A stretch of 64,000 nt of DNA, taken from Planktomarina temperata RCA23 (lineage in GTDB: Bacteria; Pseudomonadota; Alphaproteobacteria; Rhodobacterales; Rhodobacteraceae). Of the stretch, positions 56,921 through 64,000 are shown in pieces (positions within the stretch are counted from its first letter, which is position 1; each line of letters starts with the position of its first letter). Location of the stretch: assembly GCF_000738435.1 (NCBI RefSeq), contig NZ_CP003984.1, positions 1,736,001 through 1,800,000 on the forward strand. The letters run 5' to 3'. A program made the position numbers and the translations under genes. Under the pieces are notes generated by a model. The model was given only the letters and a program-made list of their open reading frames with translations, was not told the DNA's origin and made no database searches.

Positions 56921-58108
56921 ATGGAACTCGCACACCGCATGACCGCCCTAACCGGCGATGGATCCGATGGCTGGGATGTTTTTTACAAGGCGCGCGCTTT
57001 GAAAAAACAAGGCCATCCGATCATTGAATTGACCATCGGGGAGCATGACATTCGCACCCATATGGATATTTTGGCCGCAATGGGCCGGTCCGCAAGGGGC
57101 GGTCACACGGGCTATGCTGCTGTGCCGGGCACCGAGGGTCTACGCGCGGCCGTGGCCCGCCGCATTGAGGCGCAGAGCGGCGTTCGCACAACTGAGGACA
57201 ATATTTTGATCACGCCCGGCGGGCAATCGGCACTTTTTGCCGCCCATATGGCTGTGCTGAACCCCGGTGATGTCGCGCTCTATTGCGATCCCTATTATGC
57301 CACCTACCCCGGTACGCTCCGCGGAACTGGCGCCGTGGATCGTGCAATCCCCTGCGATCCGGCGCATGATTTCCAACCGCGCGCGACCTATCTTGAGGCC
57401 GCAGCCAAGGGCGCGCGGTCTTTGCTGGTCAATTCACCCAACAATCCAACCGGGGTGGTTTATGACCGCGCCACTTGGCAGGCCATCGCAAAAACCTGTA
57501 TCACCCATGATCTTTGGCTCATCTCTGACGAGGTTTACGACACCCAAGTCTGGCAGGGCAAACATATAAGCCCGCGAAGTCTGCCTGACATGCAAGAGCG
57601 CACTTTGGTGATTGGTTCGATGTCAAAGAGCCACGCCATGACCGGAAGCCGGATTGGCTGGATCTGTGGGCCGGTGCCTGTGATCGAGTATCTGACCAAT
57701 TTCGCCACCCACACCACCTATGGGGTGCCGGGCTTCATTCAAGATGCGGCAGAATTTGCACTCTCCCAGGGCCAAGAGTTAGAGGATGAGGTGGCCGCGC
57801 CCTTTCGGCGGCGACGGCGCATCGCGCTTGATCTGCTCACGCAGCAAAATCTTGTGCGCGCTGTGCCTTGCTCGGGGGCGATGTATCTGATGCTGGACAT
57901 GCGTGCCACCGGGCTGAGCGGTGAGGCCTTCGCCCATGCTTTGCTCGATGCACATCAAATTGCCGTCATGCCCGGCGAGAGCTTTGGACAAGCCGCCGCC
58001 GGTCACATCCGCGTGGCCATGACCGTTGCCGATGATCAATTTTCCGAAGCACTCGCGGTTTTATTGTCCTTTGCCGCTGAAATTTGCGAAAACAAAAGAC
58101 GTTTTTGA
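56921..58108 (+). CDS. PLP-dependent class I/II aminotransferase
   Basis: A 395-residue fold-type I aminotransferase. The PLP lysine is in GSMSKSHAMTGSRIGW, the cofactor-anchoring Asp in WLISDEVYDTQVW and the Asn in VNSPNNPTGVVYD. The N-terminus GSDGWDVFYKARALKKQGHPIIELTIGEHDIRT belongs to an aspartate/aromatic-type subgroup. The ATG at 56921 is preferred because homology begins there; an in-frame ATG at 56834 would add 29 residues without family similarity. The amino donor is not predictable. Confidence 0.88.
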   Translation: MELAHRMTALTGDGSDGWDVFYKARALKKQGHPIIELTIGEHDIRTHMDILAAMGRSARGGHTGYAAVPGTEGLRAAVARRIEAQSGVRTTEDNILITPGGQSALFAAHMAVLNPGDVALYCDPYYATYPGTLRGTGAVDRAIPCDPAHDFQPRATYLEAAAKGARSLLVNSPNNPTGVVYDRATWQAIAKTCITHDLWLISDEVYDTQVWQGKHISPRSLPDMQERTLVIGSMSKSHAMTGSRIGWICGPVPVIEYLTNFATHTTYGVPGFIQDAAEFALSQGQELEDEVAAPFRRRRRIALDLLTQQNLVRAVPCSGAMYLMLDMRATGLSGEAFAHALLDAHQIAVMPGESFGQAAAGHIRVAMTVADDQFSEALAVLLSFAAEICENKRRF

Positions 58109-58309
58109 ACCATAAGTCGCAAATGGAAAAGATTGTCGGTTTGGAGTTTTTCACTCTAAAGCATGATTTCGAGATTTAAGACAGTGAGCTGGGTCTTCAC
58201 CCTTACGGTGCGCACGATTGGGGCGAGCCGAGGACGTGCGGCGCGCGGGCGGCCAGGGCTCTAAACGGGCCTGCTTAGTTACTCTCAACACCACTCTTAG
58301 GATTTCCCC

Positions 58310-59845
58310 ATGACAGATACCCAAAACCGCCGCGCTGGTGGCCGGGCTGCGCGTAAAGCGGCCAGAGCTGCGCCCCTCTCCGATGCGATGCGTCCCGTCC
58401 GCCCCGGCATGCAAGGCGGCACTTATAAACCACTCACGCAATTGGATATGGAGCGCATCAATGAGGCGGCACTCACCGCCCTTGAAGAGATTGGTCTGGC
58501 CGATGCGCCGCAGTCGGGCATTGATATTATGGTCGGCGCCGGCGCTATTCTTGGGGAGGATGGCCGCTTGCGCTACCCCCGTGCCTTGATCGAAGATATG
58601 CTGGCCAAAGCCAATCGCGAGATCACGCTTAGCGCGCGCAATCCGAAACATGATCTGCACCTTAGCGAAAAGAAGGTCCATTACGGCACCGCAGGGGCTG
58701 CGGTGCATATGGTCGACGTACAAACCCGCAGCTACCGCGAATCCACCGTCCGCGATTTGCACAATGCCGCGCGAATTGTGGAACATTTGGACAATATCCA
58801 TTTCGTGCAAAGACCCATGGTCTGCCGCGATATTCTCGACAATCGAGAGATGGACCTCAACACGATATACGCCTGCGCCACCGGTACGGAAAAACACATT
58901 GGCACCTCCTTTACAGAGCCTGATTTTGTCGATGATGCCTTTGAAATGCTGCATATGATTGCTGGCGGTGAGGACAAATGGCGCGAGCGCCCCTTTGTGT
59001 CCAATTCCAATTGCTTCGTCGTGCCACCGATGAAATTCGCGACCGAAAGCTGCCAGGTTATGGAGAAATGTATTGCAGGCGGCATGCCTATTTTGCTGCT
59101 CAGTGCCGGGCAAGCAGGCGCCACCGCCCCGGCGCCAATCGCCGGCGCGATTGTGCAAGCGGTTGCCGAATGTTTGGCGGGGCTGGTCTATGTCAATGCG
59201 ATCAAACCCGGTCATCCGGCCATATTTGGAACCTGGCCCTTTGTCTCGGATCTGCGCACGGGGGCTATGTCCGGCGGATCTGGCGAGCAGGCCCTGCTCA
59301 CGGCCGGCTGTGCGCAAATGCACCATTACTATGGCCTGCCCGGCGGCGCGGCGGCCGGCATTGCCGATGCCAAACTGCCCGATATGCAAGCGGGATGGGA
59401 GCAGGCCATGTCAAATGTCATGGCCGGACTGACCGGATTGAATATGGTCTATGAAGCGGCAGGTATGCATGCCTCCCTTCTAGGATTTTGCCATGAATCC
59501 CTTATCTTAGGCGATGATTTGCTGGGACAGGCGATGCGCTGCGTGCGCGGCATTGAGGTCAGTGAAGACACGGTGGGTCTCGAGACCATGCGCGCGACCT
59601 GTTTGGGCGGGCCGGGTCATTATCTGGGCTCTGATCAAACCCTATCCTTGATGCAAACTGAGTATATCTACCCGGTTTTGGCAGATCGCAGTTCCCCCAA
59701 AGAATGGCAGGAGAAAGATCGGCCGGACCTCATCGAACAGGCGGTGGCGCGAAAAGAGGCTTTGATTGCGGCTCCAACACCGGCCGCACTGCCGCAGGAG
59801 GTGGACGCGCAGATTCGCCAGCGCTTCAAAATTCATCTGAATTAA
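58310..59845 (+). CDS. MttB-family (trimethylamine/glycine betaine-type) corrinoid methyltransferase, non-pyrrolysine
   Basis: A 511-residue member of the MttB superfamily, which transfers a methyl group from a quaternary or tertiary amine to a corrinoid protein. The frame contains no in-frame TAG, so it is a non-pyrrolysine homologue, the class that includes glycine betaine methyltransferase. Characteristic blocks are KPLTQLDMERINEAALTALEEIGL near residue 40, HYGTAGAAVHMVD, and the GMHASLLGFCHESLILGDD stretch. It stands alone between a GC-rich 201-bp leader (58109-58309) and a strong terminator. Its corrinoid partner is not in the window, but an activator homologue is (11235) and B12 genes lie nearby. 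Confidence 0.88.
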   Translation: MTDTQNRRAGGRAARKAARAAPLSDAMRPVRPGMQGGTYKPLTQLDMERINEAALTALEEIGLADAPQSGIDIMVGAGAILGEDGRLRYPRALIEDMLAKANREITLSARNPKHDLHLSEKKVHYGTAGAAVHMVDVQTRSYRESTVRDLHNAARIVEHLDNIHFVQRPMVCRDILDNREMDLNTIYACATGTEKHIGTSFTEPDFVDDAFEMLHMIAGGEDKWRERPFVSNSNCFVVPPMKFATESCQVMEKCIAGGMPILLLSAGQAGATAPAPIAGAIVQAVAECLAGLVYVNAIKPGHPAIFGTWPFVSDLRTGAMSGGSGEQALLTAGCAQMHHYYGLPGGAAAGIADAKLPDMQAGWEQAMSNVMAGLTGLNMVYEAAGMHASLLGFCHESLILGDDLLGQAMRCVRGIEVSEDTVGLETMRATCLGGPGHYLGSDQTLSLMQTEYIYPVLADRSSPKEWQEKDRPDLIEQAVARKEALIAAPTPAALPQEVDAQIRQRFKIHLN

Positions 59846-59855
59846 ACGGTCTCTT

Positions 59856-59886
59856 GCGGGCGGTTTATTTATCCGCCCGCTTTTTC
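59856..59886. terminator. Terminator shared by mttB homologue and the ABC-F gene
   Basis: GCGGGCGG (59856-59863) pairs with CCGCCCGC (59873-59880), and T5 follows on the plus strand. The hairpin overlaps the stop codon of the convergent ABC-F gene, so its efficiency for the minus strand is less certain. Confidence 0.85.
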
Positions 59887-61683
59887 CTCCAGCTCAAGCC
59901 ACTGCGCTTCAGCTGCCGCCAAAGCCTCCTGCCGCTCGAGCAAAAGCGCGGTGGCTTTGTTGAATTTTACCGGCTGCTCGGTAAAGAGATTTGGCTGACC
60001 TAGGAACTCTTCTAATTTACCAATCTCAGCTTCAATGTGGGCAATTTCAGCTGGCAAAGCCTCCAAACGATGTTTTTCTGTAAAAGACAGGGCCGTTTTC
60101 ACCTCCGCCGTCTCCATCTTAGTCTTTATCGTGCTTTGTTTCGCCGCGTGTTTGGCCGTTTTGCGGCCCGCGGCGCTGGGTTTTTGTGCCTGATAATCGC
60201 TCCAGCCGCCTGCATAGACAGTGGCCTTGCCACCGGGCTCTAACGCGATGGTTGTGGTGGCGACGCGGTCGAGAAAATCACGGTCATGGCTGACCAGCAA
60301 GACCGTGCCGTCATAATCGCCCAGAACATCTTGCAGCAGATCTAGAGTTTCAATGTCAAGATCATTAGTCGGCTCATCGAGAATCAATAAGTTACTTTCC
60401 TGTGCCATCAGGCGGGCCAGCAAGAGCCGCGCTTTTTCTCCCCCTGACAGCGCCCGAACTGGCGCGCGCATTTGCTCTTCGGCAAATAGAAAATCTTTAA
60501 GATAGCCGACCACATGTTTCGGAGTGCCCCGCACCATAATTTGATCGGACCGGCCTGAGACCGCCATGGTCGGATCGCTGGTCAGCGCTTCCCAAAGGCT
60601 GAGATCAGGATCCAGCTTGGTACGACCTTGGTCAAATACCGCAATTTGCAGGTTTGTGCCCAGCTTCACGCTGCCCCGGTCAGGGGCCTGTTCCCCCAAA
60701 AGCGTTTTGATCAAAGTGGTCTTGCCAACCCCATTCGGGCCAACGAGCGCCACGCGATCTTTGCGCTGAACCGTCAGTGAAAAATCTTTCAAAATCTCCA
60801 ATTCACCAAAGGCCAGATCCAGGTTTTTGGCCTCAATCACCTTTGCCCCAGATTTTTGACCCGAATCAAACGCCATAGCGGCCGTGGATTGCCGGTTGAT
60901 TTGCGCCGCCCGCTCGGCCCGCAGCTCGCCCAAGGCCCGCACGCGCCCTTGGTTGCGTTTACGCCGGGCAGAGATGCCCTCCACCGCCCAACGGGCCTCC
61001 GCTTTGATCTTGCGATTGAGCTTGTGCCTTTGTTGATCTTCTTCTTCCCAGGTTTTGTCGCGCCAGGCTTCAAAACTTCCAAACCCTTGCTCAAGGCGGC
61101 GCACCGCGCCCCGGTCGATCCACAGGGTCGCGCGGGTTAGAGCGGTTAAAAAGGCCCGGTCGTGGGAGATCACAACAAAACTATTTCGGCTTTCGCGCAA
61201 AGTGGTTTCTAACCAGGAAATTGCTTCAATATCAAGATGGTTGGTCGGCTCGTCCAGAAGCATCAACTCGGGATCTTCCGCCATGAGCTTGGCCAAAGCC
61301 GCCCGCCGCAGCTCACCGCCGGAGGCGGTTTTCACCGGACGATCTGGATCGAACTTCAACCCTTCCGCGGCAATCTCAACCTTATAATGCTCAGAGACAT
61401 CAAGCGCCGAAAGGGCAAAATCTCCCAGCGTCTCAAACTGTGACAAATCGGGGTCCTGCTCCATATAGCCGACGCTGACGCCGGGCGGGATCACCCGATG
61501 TCCAGTATCGGCCTCAACCAACCCGGCCATGACCTTCATCAAAGTAGATTTACCTGATCCATTTCGTCCCACCAACGAGAGACGATCGCCCGTCTGAACG
61601 ACGAAGCCGAGATCGGAAAAGATCGGGTGACCGCCAAAGGTCAGCGATATATCGGAAAGTTGGATCAAAGGTGCACGTGCCAT
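59869..61683 (-). CDS. uup: ABC-F family ATPase, Uup-like
   Basis: A 604-residue ABC-F protein with two ATPase domains and no membrane part. Walker A motifs are GRNGSGKSTLMKVMAG and GPNGVGKTTLIKTLLG. Signatures are TASGGELRRAALAKLM and LSGGEKARLLLARLM, each followed by an LLDEPTNHLDIE or ILDEPTNDLDIE box. The P-site tRNA-interaction linker lies between them (residues 215-285). A C-terminal coiled-coil (about 535-604) marks the Uup subgroup, linked to ribosome function and DNA repair. Confidence 0.92.
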   Translation of the reverse strand: MARAPLIQLSDISLTFGGHPIFSDLGFVVQTGDRLSLVGRNGSGKSTLMKVMAGLVEADTGHRVIPPGVSVGYMEQDPDLSQFETLGDFALSALDVSEHYKVEIAAEGLKFDPDRPVKTASGGELRRAALAKLMAEDPELMLLDEPTNHLDIEAISWLETTLRESRNSFVVISHDRAFLTALTRATLWIDRGAVRRLEQGFGSFEAWRDKTWEEEDQQRHKLNRKIKAEARWAVEGISARRKRNQGRVRALGELRAERAAQINRQSTAAMAFDSGQKSGAKVIEAKNLDLAFGELEILKDFSLTVQRKDRVALVGPNGVGKTTLIKTLLGEQAPDRGSVKLGTNLQIAVFDQGRTKLDPDLSLWEALTSDPTMAVSGRSDQIMVRGTPKHVVGYLKDFLFAEEQMRAPVRALSGGEKARLLLARLMAQESNLLILDEPTNDLDIETLDLLQDVLGDYDGTVLLVSHDRDFLDRVATTTIALEPGGKATVYAGGWSDYQAQKPSAAGRKTAKHAAKQSTIKTKMETAEVKTALSFTEKHRLEALPAEIAHIEAEIGKLEEFLGQPNLFTEQPVKFNKATALLLERQEALAAAEAQWLELEEKAGG

Positions 61684-61714
61684 AGGCAGCAGCTAGGCGC
61701 TCACGGCCGCGGCG

Positions 61715-62457
61715 TCAATGCGCGGCGAAGATTGCGCGCAAACGCTGCGCTCTTTTTTGTGGAACTTGTGCCACATTCAAACCAGTAAAGAGCAATGTGG
61801 TCCCCAAATCCGGGTCAATGACCGCGTGATCGCTCACTTTTCCACCAAGTCCCAAATAGGCCTGCAAAAGCGGCGGCAAATTGGGCGCACCACCGTCCTT
61901 GTGATCCTCCAATGCCTGCGCCAATCGATAACCGCCATGAAAGACAGGGCGCCAGCTGTGCGGTGCAATATGGTCGTTACGACAAAGATAGCGAAAACCC
62001 GCGCTGTGTGTTTGGGGCTGCGTGCCTGCAAATGAGCTGCACCCAAAGAGAAATGACACATTGTTTTGATCGACCAGCTGCGTGACAACGCCCCAGGCCA
62101 GGCGAAAAATATCCGAATTCCCCCTCTGTGGATCAATGGCAAAACGCCCCAATTCCAGCACGGGCCTGTCAAATACGCGCAGCGGTGACAGATCGAAAAA
62201 CTGCGCTGAATATCCGTGCACTGCGGCTGTGCCGCTTGGAAAAATTCCAAGCCGAAAGCAACCTAAAATTTCATTTTTATCAATGTTTTTAATGCAAAAA
62301 TTTAAGTAAGTCTCATCCCAAATATCACGGTCATCCCCCTGCTAAAAATCGCATTGCGGAATTGCCACAGCTGCCCAAGGCTCCGAGCCGTTTGGCACAG
62401 CTCGACCTTAAGACCACCGCGGGTGAAATTTTGGAATTGAAGCTCTGGGCGCCCCAT
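61715..62457 (-). pseudogene. olsB: Ornithine-acyl-ACP acyltransferase (OlsB-like), frame-disrupted
   Basis: This is a GNAT-fold acyltransferase of the OlsB family, which makes lyso-ornithine lipid. The main part is seen as YLNFCIKN..., LGCFRLGIFPSG, FDLSPLRVFDRPVLELGRFAIDP and a FLFGCSSFAGT block. The first 41 residues (MGRPELQFQNFTRGGLKVEL...) read in another frame from an ATG at 62457. The two frames join at the minus-strand GGGGG run (62335-62339) if one G is added, giving about 247 residues, the family length. Ignoring the shift, the only start in the main frame is a GTG at 62221, which would remove the N-terminal substrate region. Ornithine lipids are common phosphorus-free membrane lipids in roseobacters. 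Confidence 0.75.
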
Positions 62458-62562
62458 GATCCATGACTATCCATTTGTAAATAATGACAGTATTATATTG
62501 CGCAATCGGCTGGTGCACTACCGATAAATGCGTATCATGGGGCAAAACTGTTTGGAGGTTCT

Positions 62563-62961
62563 ATGGCTGATATCGAAAAAACGGATCGCGAGTGGCAGGA
62601 AATGCTGTCTCCACTGGCCTATAAGGTCACGCGCAAGCATGGCACAGAGCGGGCTTTCAGCCACGACAACTTTCCAAAAGAGGCGGGATATTATGCCTGC
62701 GTTTGCTGCGGCGCAACCTTGTTTTCACAAGATGATAAATTTGACAGCGGTACGGGATGGCCCTCCTTTACCCAACCCATGGCGGGTGCTCCAATTGGCG
62801 AAAGCATTGATAATTCGTGGTTCTCCACACGCACAGAGGTGCATTGCGCAACCTGCTCTGCGCATTTGGGCCATGTCTTTCCCGATGGGCCGGCGCCGAC
62901 TGGCTTGAGGTATTGTATGAACGGCGTTGCGCTCACGTTCCACAGGGATGCAGCAGATTAA
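62563..62961 (+). CDS. msrB: Peptide methionine-(R)-S-oxide reductase
   Basis: A 132-residue MsrB that repairs R-methionine sulfoxide in proteins. The catalytic cysteine is Cys118 in LRYCMN. Zinc is held by Cys46, Cys49, Cys95 and Cys98. SGTGWPSFTQP and HLGHVFPDGP are typical. A GGAGGT site precedes the ATG. It ends with a 4-bp convergent overlap with the bamE-like gene. No msrA is adjacent. Confidence 0.96.
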   Translation: MADIEKTDREWQEMLSPLAYKVTRKHGTERAFSHDNFPKEAGYYACVCCGATLFSQDDKFDSGTGWPSFTQPMAGAPIGESIDNSWFSTRTEVHCATCSAHLGHVFPDGPAPTGLRYCMNGVALTFHRDAAD

Positions 62962-63407
62962 GGCTCGCTCAAAATGTCGCTGGCATCGAAGCGTCCGATG
63001 TTACCAAGCAATTGCTGCAGGAAGGAAATTTCTTCCGTGCCGCCGTCGGTCACGCGCCGCGTCAGAGCCACAATCTCGCCATCCTCAAGGCTGTAACGGC
63101 TGACGTTTGTCACAACCTCGGCCGAATCCAACGCGACGGCCACTATATCACGGGAAATAGGCTCGGGCGGGTTCATGCCATAATGCCGCCAGCGGCTTGA
63201 AATATAATAGAGCCGGCCTGTTTCTGTGTCAGAAATCGTGGGCACGCCCAGAGTTTCCTCTGCCGTTGCGCGCGTATCCACGCCCACCACTAGATTCGCC
63301 AGCTGCGCTTCGGACGGCGTGTAGCCATGGTTGCGATAGACCGGCGTACAAGATATGGCCGCGAAAAGACAGAACCCAACCACAGTGGTCTTTGTTTTAT
63401 TTAGCAT
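62958..63407 (-). CDS. bamE: Outer membrane assembly lipoprotein of the BamE/SmpA family
   Basis: A 149-residue predicted lipoprotein. The signal segment VVGFCLFAAISC ends in a lipobox-like AISC with the lipidated cysteine near residue 20. The mature part has the BamE fold: YTPSEAQLANLVVGVDTRATAEETLGVPT followed by YYISSRWRHYG. It is a peripheral part of the BAM complex for outer membrane protein insertion. The longer frame to 63482 would bury the signal peptide, so the ATG at 63407 is used. It is divergent from the DUF177 gene, the usual arrangement in Rhodobacteraceae. Confidence 0.88.
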   Translation of the reverse strand: MLNKTKTTVVGFCLFAAISCTPVYRNHGYTPSEAQLANLVVGVDTRATAEETLGVPTISDTETGRLYYISSRWRHYGMNPPEPISRDIVAVALDSAEVVTNVSRYSLEDGEIVALTRRVTDGGTEEISFLQQLLGNIGRFDASDILSEP

Positions 63408-63495
63408 GAGTGTCCCTGTTGTCTTGCGAGAATAGCCCTCGCCAATTATGACTATGCTATCGAAGCCTAAATATGAATTCAAGAATGGAGCGCAG

Positions 63496-64000
63496 ATGCG
63501 GCCAAACCATGCTCACCCACGCCTCGAGTTGAAACACCTGGTGCAAAACAGAGGCGTTAACTTCGATCTGACCCTTTCAGAGGCGGAGATTTCCGAGATT
63601 GTCGAGCAATTGGATCTGCTTAGCCTACGAAAAATTAAGTTTTCTGGAGTAATTCTGCCCATCGGAAAGGGCGATTGGGGGCTGTCGGGCGAATTGGGCG
63701 CGACGGTGGAGCAGGCCTGCAGCCTGACCCTCGCCCCGGTGCGCAGCCGTATCGACACGCCAGTTGTCCGCAATTTCCGTAAGTCTCCGATCACCTTGAG
63801 CCATTCGGGCCCCGAGCATGAAATTCCAGAGGATGACAGTGAAGAACAATTGGAAGATGTCATTGACCTTGCACGGGTGTTTTCAGAAGCTCTATCACTT
63901 GCCTTGCCCGATTATCCCCGCGCCGAAGGGGCCGAGCTCAAAACTGCCGAATTTGCCCCGCCCGGAGTGACGCCGCTCACCGATGAGGCGGCCAGACCCT
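63496..64000 (+). CDS. DUF177 family protein (YceD), 3' end outside window
   Basis: An open frame from the ATG at 63496 (GGAG a few bases upstream) to the right edge, at least 168 residues. The sequence LELKHLVQNRGVNFDLTLSE, EQACSLTLAPVRSRIDTPVVRNF and EDVIDLARVFSEALSLALPDYPR fit DUF177/YceD. This family is normally encoded just before rpmF and the plsX-fabH lipid genes and is implicated in 23S rRNA or L32 metabolism. The gene has no stop inside the window. Confidence 0.85.
   Translation, partial: MRPNHAHPRLELKHLVQNRGVNFDLTLSEAEISEIVEQLDLLSLRKIKFSGVILPIGKGDWGLSGELGATVEQACSLTLAPVRSRIDTPVVRNFRKSPITLSHSGPEHEIPEDDSEEQLEDVIDLARVFSEALSLALPDYPRAEGAELKTAEFAPPGVTPLTDEAARP

Noticed and set aside
58151-59389. 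412-residue open frame antisense to the MttB homologue
   Set aside because: It overlaps a clear family gene over its whole length, has no recognisable domain or ribosome site, and arises from codon bias of the real gene.
58310-59845. Pyrrolysine-containing trimethylamine methyltransferase
   Set aside because: The frame has no in-frame TAG and aligns through the region where Pyl would stand, so it is a non-Pyl homologue.
62335-62339. Phase-variable G tract in olsB
   Set aside because: Five to six bases is short for slippage-based switching, and two other genes show the same kind of homopolymer loss, so a sequencing artefact is favoured.

Overview
The window reads as chromosomal DNA of an alphaproteobacterium of the family Rhodobacteraceae (Roseobacter group). 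The evidence is the alaS-recA-cckA neighbourhood, an iscR-led suf operon with the alphaproteobacterial arrangement, a GAAC-N7-GAAC type SOS box before recA, an Irr/ICE-type iron box before iscR, an aglEFGAK alpha-glucoside operon, an OlsB-type ornithine lipid gene and a MttB-family/corrinoid-activator gene pair. Base composition is moderate for a roseobacter, which would fit a pelagic lineage, but the genus cannot be fixed from the sequence alone. I see no prophage, insertion sequence, CRISPR array or rRNA. Gene density is high, with many ATGA/TGATG stop-start overlaps.

Layout. 1-11 kb holds housekeeping genes: typA (3' part), DUF1330, alaS, recA, a sulfotransferase, cckA, rsmB and guaB. 11.2-13.4 kb holds a corrinoid-protein activator homologue and a tRNA-Gly(CCC). 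13.4-20.8 kb is the iron-sulfur assembly operon iscR-iscS-like-sufB-sufC-sufD-(two Yip1-like membrane proteins)-sufS on the minus strand. It has a divergent esterase and a control region with overlapping promoters and an ICE palindrome. 21.8-29.4 kb is a sugar or cyclitol module: an oxidoreductase/IolE-like isomerase/oxidoreductase operon faces a LacI regulator and a ribose/inositol-type ABC importer. The two transcripts share an almost identical 18-20 bp palindromic operator. 29.4-38.7 kb is the alpha-glucoside uptake and hydrolysis operon aglE-F-G-A-K plus a GH1 beta-glucosidase, with a divergent LacI regulator.

38.7-42.6 kb carries an aldo/keto reductase, an SsuD-like flavin monooxygenase, a GntR regulator and a Gfo/Idh/MocA enzyme. 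This gene set resembles the oxidative (monooxygenase) route of sulfoquinovose breakdown. It lies next to pgi-pgl-zwf (42.6-46.3 kb), which would carry released glucose into the Entner-Doudoroff or pentose phosphate routes. 46.5-49.4 kb holds a radical SAM protein of unknown role, an HNH nuclease, an esterase and a 3-methyladenine glycosylase. 49.4-53.4 kb holds cobalamin genes (cobK, cbiD, divergent cobA-cobB). The remainder holds an MFS transporter, a squalene/phytoene synthase-like protein, cysS, an aminotransferase, an mttB homologue, an ABC-F ATPase, olsB, msrB, bamE and the start of a DUF177 (yceD) gene that runs off the right edge.

Three genes (cckA, aglG, olsB) each lose their frame by exactly one missing base inside a short homopolymer. 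The downstream frame continues the family sequence perfectly in all three. This looks more like systematic homopolymer undercalling in the assembly than three real pseudogenes, but it needs checking before any of the three is called lost.
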